A stretch of DNA of 38,972 nt from a bacterium (GTDB lineage: Bacteria; Verrucomicrobiota; Verrucomicrobiia; Limisphaerales; UBA11358), in assembly GCA_021813325.1 (NCBI GenBank), contig JAKALA010000037.1:1-38972 (forward strand), read 5' to 3'. The notes under the pieces were generated by a model. It searched no databases. It worked only from the letters and a program-made list of their open reading frames with translations, and had not been told where the DNA came from. Of this stretch, positions 1 through 10,100 are shown piece after piece. How positions within the stretch are numbered: position 1 is the stretch's first letter; each line of letters opens with the position of its first letter. The position numbers and the translations under genes were made by a program.

Positions 1-371
1 ATTCGTTGTTCCATAGGTTCACTCGTTTTCCAAGGCATCCAAAAGCTTATCGCTCCGGTCAGCCCGCTTTAAGTGTTACCTATGTCCTGATCCAAACCCG
101 TTACCCTTGTTCTGAACCTGCACCGCGCCATAAACGGCGGCTGCGCTGGCCGGCCAAAGCGGTTACGACCGCGTGGCGGCAACTGAAAGGCGCCTTTCAA
201 CTAAATTCCGCCGCCGGGCTGAACTGCGAACCCCACGCACCACGCGAAAATAAAAGACCCAACCGAGATTTTACCTTTCCCAAACGCTTCCCCCGGTGGG
301 GGCGGCGCAACGGGTTCATCCGTCTTTGGCGGATCGCGCATTTCGGAATATTTTCTGGTTTTAACTGCGGG

Positions 372-386
372 GGAAAATAATTTTCC
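372..386. promoter_or_regulatory. Perfect 15-bp palindrome, possible operator
   Basis: The sequence reads GGAAAAT, a central A, then ATTTTCC, a perfect inverted repeat with 7-bp arms. It lies about 140 bp upstream of the favoured start of the exoprotein gene. A transcription-factor operator is one possible reading, but no protein can be assigned and chance occurrence is not excluded. Confidence 0.25.
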
Positions 387-400
387 GGTTTCGGAGGACA

Positions 401-436
401 AATGCGCATTGCTTCTTGGAATGACCCCGAAACCTA
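401..436 (+). CDS. Mini-ORF with strong ribosome binding site
   Basis: Eleven codons read MRIASWNDPET and then TAA. GGAGGA lies about 4 bases upstream of the ATG, which is good Shine-Dalgarno spacing, whereas most genes in this window have no visible Shine-Dalgarno. It could be a leader peptide for the exoprotein downstream or simply chance. There is no family assignment. Confidence 0.25.
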
Positions 437-524
437 AGATCATGCGCGTTTTTCATCTTCTTCAAGAAGGCGGCGGCTGCGCCTGGTTGGGTTGTTCCCT
501 GGCAACTCTTATCCGAATATAAAC

Positions 525-3500
525 ATGCGCACCGCTCTTCTAAACTGCTATCGGGTCTTAAAAAATACGGACGGCTTGTGTTTTGGCACGGCCTCAAAAA
601 TGCGTTTGATTTCCGCCAGTGGACTTGTCCTGATGGCTGGCCTGGCGGCTTCCGCCGCCGACGTGGCGATGACCGCCAATGATGCCGCCGGCACGACGAG
701 TTATAACAGCGCGGGCAACTGGAACAGTGGCTCGGCACCCGCCATCGGGAATGCTTATTTCACCACCAATTTTGTTTTGCGCACGCCCAATCCGACCACT
801 TCGGGCAATAATTACGTCTTCGGCGGAGATTCGCTTTCGATCGACCCCGGTGGGCGTTTTCTGGCGAAAATCGGCAACAACGCCTCCGGTAATACCACGG
901 TTGGAACCATCACCGTGAGCAACCTGATGCTGAACGGCGGCATGTTCGATCAAGCCGGCTCCTCCAGTGACAATGCCCAACTGATCGTGGCCGGCAATGT
1001 GGCGGTGAACGCCGCTTCCATTATTGGCGCGCTTGGCGGCGGCAGCGGCAGCAGTTCGTTTGAAACCTTGGAGTTTTTGGCGCCGGTCAGTGGGACGGCC
1101 GGGTTGCAAGTGTCCGGTTCCGCGATCAATGCCGGCGGAGACACGGGCTTGGTGAAATTAAGCGCGGCCAATCCATTCAGCGGCACGCTCACGGTGGCCA
1201 ACAACACCATTGCCAGCACGGTGAACAGGATTTTGCAGCTCAACAATTTGGATGCCTTGAGCAACGCCACCTTGAATTTGGATTCAGCGCAAGTCAGCCC
1301 GGTATCATTCGCTTCTGAAGTCAACACGGGGCCTTTTAACCTAGGGGCGCTGGCCGGTCGGTCGGCCCAAACGTTGACGGACACCACCGGCGCGGCGGTG
1401 ACTTTAAATGTGGGCGTGAATAATGCCAGCACCACTTTCTCCGGAACCCTGACCGATTACGGCAATCTCGTGAAAGTTGGTTCCGGGACCCTCATTTTGA
1501 CGGGCACGAACGCCTACTATGGAACCACCGCCATCAGCGGCGGTTCCTTGCAATTGGGCAACGGCGGCTCAAGCGGGTCGCTCTACAGCGGAAACACGCT
1601 GACCGACGACGGCAATTTGACCGTCAATCGCAACAACGACGTGGTTCAGGGTGTTGATTTCAGCGCTGTCGCCATTACCGGCAGTGGTTCATTTACCCAG
1701 GCGGGCACGGGCACCACGACTTTGAATGTGGCCAACACCTACAGCGGCGCCACCACCGTAAACGCCGGCAAATTGGTGGTCAGCTCGACCCAAACCGGCA
1801 CTGGTCCGATCACGGTCGCGGATGGCGCCAAATTGGGCATTGCGATTTCCGGAACCAGTCAATTGCCGCCCAGCGTCTTGACTTTGGGGGCGGGCGCGGC
1901 GACGACGTTGGAATTTGACGGCGTGACCAGCACTTCGGTTGCGCCCATCAATGCGGGAACCGTTTCGGTCGGCGGCCCCGTGACGATCAATGTCACCTCG
2001 GGCGCTTTCGCCGCGGGCAACAACTACCCGCTCATTCATTGGACGGCGAGCGGGCCGGCCGATGCCAGCGCGTTTGCGCTCGGCATTTCGCCCGGATTGA
2101 CGGCCACCCTGACCGTGAACAATTCCACGCTTTATTTGAATGTTTCCGCGGTTTCCGACATCTGGACCGGGGCCACAGATGGCAACTGGAATACGACCAC
2201 CGCAAACTGGACCGGCCACGCGAACATTTTTGCCAACGGCGATGCGGTGCTCTTTGACAACACCTCCTATAACACGTATGTGACGGTTAATGCGGCGGTT
2301 CAGCCGGCGAACATTCTGTTCAATAACGACCCGGGCCATCCCTACAATCTCACGTCCAGCGGGGCTGGCAATATCGGTGGCAACGGCGGTTTGACGAAAA
2401 TCAACACTGGCACGGTCACGCTGGCTGGCGGCGCCAACACTTACACGGGCGTGACGACCATCAGCGCCGGCACGCTGAGTGTTGGCGCTTTGGCCAACGG
2501 GGGCGCGGCGGGCGACATCGGGGCGGCCCCGGCAGATCCGGCCAATCTCATTTTGAATGGCGGCACTTTGCAATACACCGGAGCGGGCGAGAGCACTGAT
2601 CGCGGCGCCACGCTGGGCGCGGCCGGCGGCACCGTGGAAGTTGCCAGCGGCGGGGTCATGCTCGCCGACAATGGGATCATCACCGGCGCGGGCACGCTGA
2701 CCAAAACCGGCGACGGCACTCTGGCGCTTTCCGGAGCCAACACCTTTTCGGGCGGCCTCACCTTGAGCGCGGGCCAGGTGAACATTGATAACGGCGGGTC
2801 TGCCAATGACCATTCCGCGATTGGCGTTGGAACGCTGACCCTTGGGGCGAATACGGTGATCGACAACACCAGCGGAAGCGATGTGACATTGGCGCCGAAC
2901 AACGCGCAAGTCTGGGGCGGCGGCTTCACCTACGCCGGCACGGCCAATGGGCTGAATCTCGGCGCCGGTCCGGTGAGTTTGCCGGCCACGTGCGCGGTCA
3001 CGGTCAATGCCAACACCCTCACTGTTGGCGGTGTGATCAGCGGCGCGGCGGGGCTCACAAAACTGGGGGCGGGCACACTGGTGCTTGCCGGGGCGAACAC
3101 CTACGGCAACAACGGCGCGTTCGACACCGCCGTCAACGCCGGCACGGTGGTCATCGGCAACGATCTCGCGTTTGGCAGCAGCCGGTTGAACATTGCGGAT
3201 GGCGTCACGCTTCAATCGGCGGACAGTTCGTCCCACGTCATCACCAACAACCTCAACTTTGGCAGCGCCGCCGGCGGTAACAACATTTTCGCCGGCCCGG
3301 GCAATCTCAAATTCACGGGTTCGGCTGGAAATGGAACTTCGAAGACCCTGACGATCAATAATCCGCAAACTGAATTCAGTGGCGTGCTCAGCGGCAACAT
3401 GGCGCGCACGGTGGCGGGCACAGGCATTCTCATTTTCAGCGGGGCGAACACTTACAGCCAGGGCACGACCATCAATCCCGGAGCCACCCTGCAACTCGGC

Positions 3501-6500
3501 ACCGGCGGCACGAATGGCTCGCTTTCCGCCAGCGGGGCGATTAGCGACGAAGGCACCTTGATTTTCAATCGCAGCGATGCGCTCATTCAAGGCGTTCACT
3601 TTGCCAGCGCGCCGATCACCGGAGCTGGCTCGGTGATTCAGCAGGGTTCCGGCACCACCACGCTGAACGCCGCGAATACCTATTCCGGCGCGACCACCGT
3701 GAATCGCGGCGAATTGTTCATTACTCCGGCGCAGCAGGGCGGTGGCGATGTGCGGGTGGCGGATGGCGCGAGCTTTGGTGTTTCAGCCAGTTCGGTGAGC
3801 AACAGCGCCACCATCGGCAATTTGACCTTGGGCAATGGCGGCGGCACCACTCTGGATTTTTCTTATGCGTTCACGGGCAATCCCACCAACGCCGCCCTCA
3901 CGGCGAACACGATCACCATCAATGGAACCTGCGCCATCCGCATTGGCGGCACCTTTGATGTGGGCACCTTCCCGGTGCTCAAGTATGCCAGTTTGTCGGG
4001 AACTTTTGCCGGCACGGTGGACGGACCGCGCGGCGTGGTGGCCGCCCTGTCGAATGACACGGCCAATCACATCCTTTATGTGACGGTTTCAGCGGTTGGC
4101 ACCGGCGTGGTTTGGACCGGCACCGATGGCGTTTCGCCCGATCTCTGGGATTTGAACACGTCCACCAACTGGCTGATTGGCGGTTTGCCCACGGTCTATC
4201 TCGAAAATGTGCCGCCGGGCGATGCGGTCACCTTCAATGATCAGGGCAAGGGCTTGGTGCTGGTGAGCAACACCGTCAGTCCGGCCAGCATGATCATCAG
4301 CAACGCCGCCGTCGATTACACGTTCCAAGGCTCCGGCCAAATCAATGCGCTGGGCGGATTGACCAAAGTCGGCGGCGGCGCGGTGAACTTGAATCTTCCC
4401 GGCGCCTTCGCGGGCAGCACGGTGCTGTCCAACGGCAACCTCAACCTCGGCGCGAGCCAGGCGTTTGCCAACTTGTCCGGCGATAGCGCGATAACCGCCG
4501 CCGGCGGCGCGCTGACCGTCACGGTGAACAACAGTTTGAGCACCACCTATGCCGGCGATATTTCTGGATCGTTGGGTTTGACCAAAAACGGCCCCGGCAG
4601 TCTAAGTCTCGGCGGCAGCAACAGCCTCACCGGCAATGTGTTTGTGACGGACGGCAGCCTGACGCTCGATTCCGGTTTCATCAGCGCCAATAATTATTGC
4701 AGCATCGGCCTTGGCGGCACCGACCACGGCACGCTGACGTTGACGGGAGCGGGCGCATTCGTTGCGAACAACGACTTAAACGTGGGCGACGTGGGCGCGT
4801 CCGCCGGCACGTTGACCATTCAGGATAACGCCCGCCTGACTGTGAATTCCTTCTACATCGCTTCGGCCAACAGTGCCGGTTCCACCGCCAGCGGCACGGT
4901 CAATCAGACCGGCGGCGCGGTAAAGGAATTAAATTCCGCCGCCGGGACGTTCTCCGTGGGCGGACGGGTGGAAAGCACTTCCATTGGCGCAGTGGGGGTT
5001 TACAACCTGAGCGGTGGCAGCCTGACCGCCGCCGCTGGCTTCCGGGTCGGCTCGGCCGGCACGGGCACGTTTAATCAAAGCGGTGGCATCGTCTATGCCA
5101 ACGGGGATGTGAACATTGCGCGGCTGGCTGGCTCGGTCGGCACCTACAACTTGGACGGCGGCGTGCTCTGCGCTCCGCGCGTCACCTCCAGCACCAGTGC
5201 CAATGCCACCTTCAATTTCAACGGCGGCGTGTTGCTGGCCGCCGCCGACAACGCCACGTTTGTGCAGAGCCTGTCCCTGGCCAATATCCGCAACGGTGGG
5301 GCGGTGATTGACAGTTCCAATTACAACGTGACCATCACCCAAAGTTTGCAGCACAGCTCCATCGCGGGTGACAATGCCATTGACGGCGGGCTTACCAAAC
5401 GCGGCGCGGGCACTTTGACGTTGGCCGAGGCGGGTTCTTATTACACCGGGCCGACCGTGGTGGCGGCGGGCACGTTAAGCCTTTCCCCGGCTTCGGTCTC
5501 CAGCCTGAACGCGGTGACGGTCAATGACGCCGCGCTGAGTCTGGCTTTGAACAATGGCACGGCATCTTATTATCCCGCCGCCCTGAGCCTGGCCGGCGCT
5601 GCGGCGCTGAATCTGAACTACGGCCAGCTTGCCGGCCCGCCCGTCACGGCCATCGCGGTCAATGGCAGCTTGGGCATAGCGGGATCGACCACCATCAACG
5701 TGTTTGGCTACGGGTTCGCGGCGGGCCAGCAATTTACGCTGATCGATTATTCCGGCACCGCTTTGGCCGATTTAAACAATTTTAGTCTGGGCGCCTTGCC
5801 GATTGGGGTTTCAGCCACCTTGTCCAACAATGTGGCCAATACTTCGATTGACCTCGTGATTACGGGAGCCAGCTCGCTGAACTGGATTCCACTGCTCGCC
5901 AACGATGGCTTTGGTAAATCCAGTTTTAATGCGGCGGGCAATTGGCAGGGTGGGAATCCGCCCTCGACGGGCAACGGCTATTTCACCCGCGCGTTCACGC
6001 TGCGCTCGCCGGCGGACAAAAATGCCTACGTCTTTAATGGCGATGTGCTCGCGATTGATGCGGGCGGGCAAATCCTGTTCAAGGGAACCGGCGGTCAATC
6101 CATTACCGTCAACAATCTTTTCTTGAATGGTGGCTTGGTGGTTTACGGCGTTTCAACCTCGGACAATCTCACGGAAAATCTGGCCGGCGCCGTGACGCTC
6201 CAGTCCGGCACCACCAGTTCCTTCGCCGCCAACGGCAGTGCCAATGCGGCGGAAACCTTGAATGTCACGGCACCCGTCAGCGGGAATGGCAATCTTAAAA
6301 TCAACGGCATCAGCGGCGATCTCGGCACCATTGTGCTGGCCGCCACCAACACCTACACCGGCTCCACCACCGTGGCTTCCGGAACTTTGCTCGTCAACGG
6401 TGCGGTCGGTAATTCCACCGTCACCGTAAACTCGGGCGCCACACTCGGCGGCACCGGCTCCATCACCGGTCCGTTGACAGTGCAAACGGGAGGGCGTGTG

Positions 6501-7058
6501 ACCCCCGGAATTCCGTCGCGCGGCGCGTTGACGGCGACGCTTGGAACGCTGACCGCCGGCAACACCACTGTGAATGGCACGGTGCTGATGAGGATTGACC
6601 GCGCTGGTGTGCTGAACAGCGATCAACTGGCATCACCGAGCATTGTTGTGAATCCGGGCGCAACCCTGACGGTCAACAATCTCGGTTCCACCAACCTCGC
6701 GGCGGGCGACACCTTCACCCTGTTCAGCGCGCCGGTCAGCGGCAGCTTTGGCACGGTCAGCCTCCCGGTGTTGCCGCAGCCCACGCTGTATTGGACCAAT
6801 CGGCTGGCGGTGGACGGAACCATTGCCGTGGTTTCCAGCGTGGCCAGCGTGGCGACCTTGACCAGCGGCTTCGACGGCAGCACGCTGTCATTGTCCTGGC
6901 CGGCCGGACAAGGCTGGATGCTTCAATGGCAGACCAATTCGCTCGATCAGGGCCTGGGGGCGAACTGGGTGGATGTGCCCGAAAGCACCGGCATGAGTTC
7001 CACCAACATCCCGGTGGAACCGACCATGCCGACCGTGTTTTTCCGCTTGGCGCGCTAA
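525..7058 (+). CDS. Giant exported autotransporter-associated beta-strand repeat protein
   Basis: A predicted secreted or surface beta-helix protein of about 2177 aa from ATG 525. An alternative ATG at 600 would begin directly with the signal peptide (MRLISASGLVLMAGLAASAA). TTG 492 is also open. After the signal peptide come at least 11 copies of the autotransporter-associated repeat (PF12951 type), recognisable by patterns such as LTKxGxGTLxLxGxNTYxG and by Gly/Thr/Asn/Ser richness. An N-terminal module (nt about 660-1500) recurs near the C-terminus (nt about 5880-6380), and a block of about 200 aa is duplicated internally. The last 70 aa form a small domain with LSW, QWQTNS and a terminal FFRLAR, seen on many Verrucomicrobiota secreted proteins and probably a sorting or anchoring signal. 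No 12-strand autotransporter barrel is visible, so classic type V secretion is unlikely. The specific function is unknown; adhesion or polysaccharide binding is a guess. Confidence 0.85.
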   Translation: MRTALLNCYRVLKNTDGLCFGTASKMRLISASGLVLMAGLAASAADVAMTANDAAGTTSYNSAGNWNSGSAPAIGNAYFTTNFVLRTPNPTTSGNNYVFGGDSLSIDPGGRFLAKIGNNASGNTTVGTITVSNLMLNGGMFDQAGSSSDNAQLIVAGNVAVNAASIIGALGGGSGSSSFETLEFLAPVSGTAGLQVSGSAINAGGDTGLVKLSAANPFSGTLTVANNTIASTVNRILQLNNLDALSNATLNLDSAQVSPVSFASEVNTGPFNLGALAGRSAQTLTDTTGAAVTLNVGVNNASTTFSGTLTDYGNLVKVGSGTLILTGTNAYYGTTAISGGSLQLGNGGSSGSLYSGNTLTDDGNLTVNRNNDVVQGVDFSAVAITGSGSFTQAGTGTTTLNVANTYSGATTVNAGKLVVSSTQTGTGPITVADGAKLGIAISGTSQLPPSVLTLGAGAATTLEFDGVTSTSVAPINAGTVSVGGPVTINVTSGAFAAGNNYPLIHWTASGPADASAFALGISPGLTATLTVNNSTLYLNVSAVSDIWTGATDGNWNTTTANWTGHANIFANGDAVLFDNTSYNTYVTVNAAVQPANILFNNDPGHPYNLTSSGAGNIGGNGGLTKINTGTVTLAGGANTYTGVTTISAGTLSVGALANGGAAGDIGAAPADPANLILNGGTLQYTGAGESTDRGATLGAAGGTVEVASGGVMLADNGIITGAGTLTKTGDGTLALSGANTFSGGLTLSAGQVNIDNGGSANDHSAIGVGTLTLGANTVIDNTSGSDVTLAPNNAQVWGGGFTYAGTANGLNLGAGPVSLPATCAVTVNANTLTVGGVISGAAGLTKLGAGTLVLAGANTYGNNGAFDTAVNAGTVVIGNDLAFGSSRLNIADGVTLQSADSSSHVITNNLNFGSAAGGNNIFAGPGNLKFTGSAGNGTSKTLTINNPQTEFSGVLSGNMARTVAGTGILIFSGANTYSQGTTINPGATLQLGTGGTNGSLSASGAISDEGTLIFNRSDALIQGVHFASAPITGAGSVIQQGSGTTTLNAANTYSGATTVNRGELFITPAQQGGGDVRVADGASFGVSASSVSNSATIGNLTLGNGGGTTLDFSYAFTGNPTNAALTANTITINGTCAIRIGGTFDVGTFPVLKYASLSGTFAGTVDGPRGVVAALSNDTANHILYVTVSAVGTGVVWTGTDGVSPDLWDLNTSTNWLIGGLPTVYLENVPPGDAVTFNDQGKGLVLVSNTVSPASMIISNAAVDYTFQGSGQINALGGLTKVGGGAVNLNLPGAFAGSTVLSNGNLNLGASQAFANLSGDSAITAAGGALTVTVNNSLSTTYAGDISGSLGLTKNGPGSLSLGGSNSLTGNVFVTDGSLTLDSGFISANNYCSIGLGGTDHGTLTLTGAGAFVANNDLNVGDVGASAGTLTIQDNARLTVNSFYIASANSAGSTASGTVNQTGGAVKELNSAAGTFSVGGRVESTSIGAVGVYNLSGGSLTAAAGFRVGSAGTGTFNQSGGIVYANGDVNIARLAGSVGTYNLDGGVLCAPRVTSSTSANATFNFNGGVLLAAADNATFVQSLSLANIRNGGAVIDSSNYNVTITQSLQHSSIAGDNAIDGGLTKRGAGTLTLAEAGSYYTGPTVVAAGTLSLSPASVSSLNAVTVNDAALSLALNNGTASYYPAALSLAGAAALNLNYGQLAGPPVTAIAVNGSLGIAGSTTINVFGYGFAAGQQFTLIDYSGTALADLNNFSLGALPIGVSATLSNNVANTSIDLVITGASSLNWIPLLANDGFGKSSFNAAGNWQGGNPPSTGNGYFTRAFTLRSPADKNAYVFNGDVLAIDAGGQILFKGTGGQSITVNNLFLNGGLVVYGVSTSDNLTENLAGAVTLQSGTTSSFAANGSANAAETLNVTAPVSGNGNLKINGISGDLGTIVLAATNTYTGSTTVASGTLLVNGAVGNSTVTVNSGATLGGTGSITGPLTVQTGGRVTPGIPSRGALTATLGTLTAGNTTVNGTVLMRIDRAGVLNSDQLASPSIVVNPGATLTVNNLGSTNLAAGDTFTLFSAPVSGSFGTVSLPVLPQPTLYWTNRLAVDGTIAVVSSVASVATLTSGFDGSTLSLSWPAGQGWMLQWQTNSLDQGLGANWVDVPESTGMSSTNIPVEPTMPTVFFRLAR

Positions 7059-7088
7059 CGTCCGAAAAGCGACTCGCGGTATGGGGTA

Positions 7089-7121
7089 GCCCGGCAGGGT
7101 TCGGTTGAAACCTTGCCGGGC
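7089..7121 (+). terminator. Strong hairpin after first exoprotein gene
   Basis: A 13-bp stem (left arm 7089-7101, right arm 7109-7121, one G-U pair) encloses a 7-nt loop, about 30 bp after the stop codon of the preceding gene. There is no T-tract behind it, so it may be a weak terminator or an mRNA-stabilising hairpin that separates expression of the two exoprotein genes. Confidence 0.5.
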
Positions 7122-7173
7122 GTTCCATATAACGACCCAAGTCATTTCAATTTATTTATTCAACTCCAGATTC

Positions 7174-10100
7174 ATGTCCCAATTCGCCAATGCCCGCCGC
7201 CCGGCCAGTTTTTTCAAACATCATTTGCCAGCTCATCGCCATCGTCAAAGCCCAGGCGTTATCGGACTGGTGCTCCTGGGCGCTTTGCTCCATTTGGGGC
7301 CGGCCACGCCATTGCGCGCCGCCAATATTTCCTTGAATGCGAGTGATGCCCTGGGCGCTTCCAGTTTTAGTGCCGCCGGTCATTGGTCCAACGCCTCCGC
7401 GCCGTCCGCCGGAAATAATTACTTCACCGGCAGCTACGTCCTGCGCATTCCGGCCGACACGGTTTCCCGCAAGTTCGCCGGTGATTCCCTGACGCTCAAC
7501 ACGGGTGGGCGAGTGCTGGGCAAAACCACGGGCAGCACGCAGGTCATCACCGCGAACAGCCTTATTTTGAACGGCGGCAATTTTGAGCAGGCCACGGCGG
7601 CCAATGATAATCATGTTTTGACCTGGGCGGGGGACATCAACGTCATAGCTTTATCGGGCATTGGTGCGCTGGGTGGGGCCAACGGGAGTTCAGCCTTCGA
7701 GACGCTGGATCTGACCGCCCGCATCAACGGCACCGGCGATCTGCAACTGGGCGGACCTTCGTTGAATGCCGGAGCCGACAGCGGCGTGGTGTGTTTGAGT
7801 GCCGCCAATCCTTACGCCGGCAATCTGATGGTGTCCAACGCCGTCATTGCCAGCACGGTCAACCGGCTGCTGCAATTGAACAACAAGGATGCGTTGAGCA
7901 ATGCCACATTGACGTTGAATTCCCTGGTGGCAAATCCGGTTTCATTCGCCAGTGCCGCCAACACGGGGCCGTTTAATGTGGGTGCGCTGGCCGGAGCCTC
8001 CAGCCAGGTTTTGGCGGACACCGCGGGAGCCGCCATCACCCTGAACGTTGGCGCGAAAAATTTTAGTTCCGTCTTCAGCGGCAGGTTGAGCGGGCCGGGA
8101 TCATTGCTCAAAACCGGCACCGGCACTTTGACTTTATCCGGCTACAACACTTACACCGGCGGCACCAGTGTCGCGGATGGAACGCTACAGGTTGTCCGGC
8201 CTTTCGGTTCTTATTCCGGCGCCGGCACGGTGGCGATGATGGCGTCGAGCGCGTTATTGCCGCAGACCGTCAGCGGTGGCGCAATTCCGTTTGCCGGCAA
8301 CTGGATCGTGGCCGGTGGCTGGCTGGCGGGGACCAATGAAGCGTTTGGCACCAACAGCATTGTGGTGGATGCGAAATATCCCTTGCATTCTTCCGCCGGC
8401 AATCCGCAACTGGCGGGCGTGGCCGTGCTGGAGCCGCTTTATGATTTGAACAGCGCGGGAACGCTCACGCTGACCAACGGAGGCAAAATGATTTTGCGCC
8501 AGAATTGCGCGTTCCCGGCGGTGTTGATCGAAGGCGCCGCGCTGTCTGCCGGCACGCATTCATTTCAGGAATTGATGGCCAGTTTCCCCAATAATTTTGT
8601 TTCTGGAGGAGCGGGCTACATCACAGTGCAACCTTTCGGCACCCTGCCGCCGCCACCGCCGCAAGCTCCCATCTTTCTGACCCAACCCGTGTCTCAAACC
8701 AATTTCACCGGCATGACGGTGAAATTCCGGGCGTCGATTTATGGCAACCCCGCGCCATCGTTCCAGTGGAAGGCCGGCGCGCCCGGCAGTGGTGTTTATA
8801 CGAATCTCGCCAATAACGCTCAGTTCAGTGGCGTCAATGCTTCCACGCTGACCATTGCCGGTCTGACGTTGGCCAACACAGCGGATTACGTGCTCGTGGC
8901 TTCCAATGCCAGTGGCGCAGTCACAAGCGCTCCGGCGTCGCTCACGGTGATGGCTGGTTCCGCCACGATCACCAATGAAGTTGGTCTCCGCCTCGCCATG
9001 TCGCCCAATGGCACTTACACGATCACCTCGGTCAATCCGGCCTGGACTTTTACCGGCGATCTGGGGCAGGTGCCCGCCAATTTGGTGAAGGTGAGTGACG
9101 CGGACGCCATCGGCGGATACATCGAGTTCCGCTTTGATTATTCGGCCTCGGTTACACATTCCGCCGCCATCCGGCTTTACACCAACCAGCCGGTGGTTTT
9201 ATTTGCCGACACCGGTCTGGGAGCTTCGCCGAATGATCTGGATTTTCCGCATTTAACAAGTTATCCGGGCAATTTGTATCACTTCAGTTACGTCTCGGAT
9301 CAATTTGCGCCCCCGACCTTCAGCAGCCTGCCGGCGGAAAGCCCGTGGGTTTTCTTTGATACGAATTACGATGCGTTCATTCTTTCATCGGGAACAAATT
9401 ATCTGGTCGCCAGCAATTTGAAAAACGGTGACGGCTCCATTTCCTGTGGCATCAATTCCGCCATTACCGAACTGCCGGCTGGGTTTACCCATCGGACCCT
9501 CCTGACAATAAATACTGGCATCAACCGAGCCTTCGATACTTGGGGAAATGCGCTGACGGGCCTGTCCGGCAAGGTGCGCCCCGCCAATGATGCCGCCGTC
9601 GAACTCGACAAGCTCGGATATTGGACCGATAACGGCGCGTCCTATTATTACAACTACGTTGGGAATCTGGGCTACATCGGAACCTTGCTGGCGGCGCGCG
9701 ATGAGTTTGCCGCCAAAGGCGTGCCCATCGGCTATCTTCAGCTCGATAGCTGGTGGTATCCCAAAGGCACGGCGAACACCTGGCAGGGCGACAGTTCCAA
9801 CAACCGGGGTGGACTGGATTTATATCAGGCTGAATCCACCTTGTTCCCGAATGGATTGGCCGATTTTCAGCGACAGCTTGGCCTGCCGCTGTTCACGCAT
9901 TGTCGCTGGGTCGATGCGGCCAGCCCGTATCGTGAACAATATGCAATGTCCCGGAATGTCATCGTGGACTGGCGTTACTGGACCGACATCATGGCCTATC
10001 TTAAAGACGGCGGCGTGAAAACGTTTGAGCAGGATTGGATGAATCAAAACGCACTTCCCGCGATGAATTTGGACGATCCGCCAGCGTTCATGAATGACAT

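Larger units (their letters stand above)
1..524. other. Upstream region of first exoprotein, no recognised gene
   Basis: I see no convincing gene in these bases. An open frame at 6-380 is rich in Arg and Pro, resembles no family I know and is probably spurious. Two small signals stand out. A perfect 15-bp palindrome (7-bp arms around one base) lies at 372-386. An 11-codon mini-ORF at 401-436 is preceded by a GGAGGA Shine-Dalgarno sequence. Both sit in the likely 5' region of the first large exoprotein gene. Confidence 0.5.

Noticed and set aside
6..380. A 124-aa ORF at the left edge
   Set aside because: Arg/Pro-rich, no ribosome binding site, no family resemblance; likely non-coding upstream sequence.
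1689..3599. A 636-aa antisense frame within the first exoprotein
   Set aside because: It is rich in Arg, Gly and Ala with no family pattern, and mirrors the repetitive Gly/Asn/Thr codons of the sense strand.
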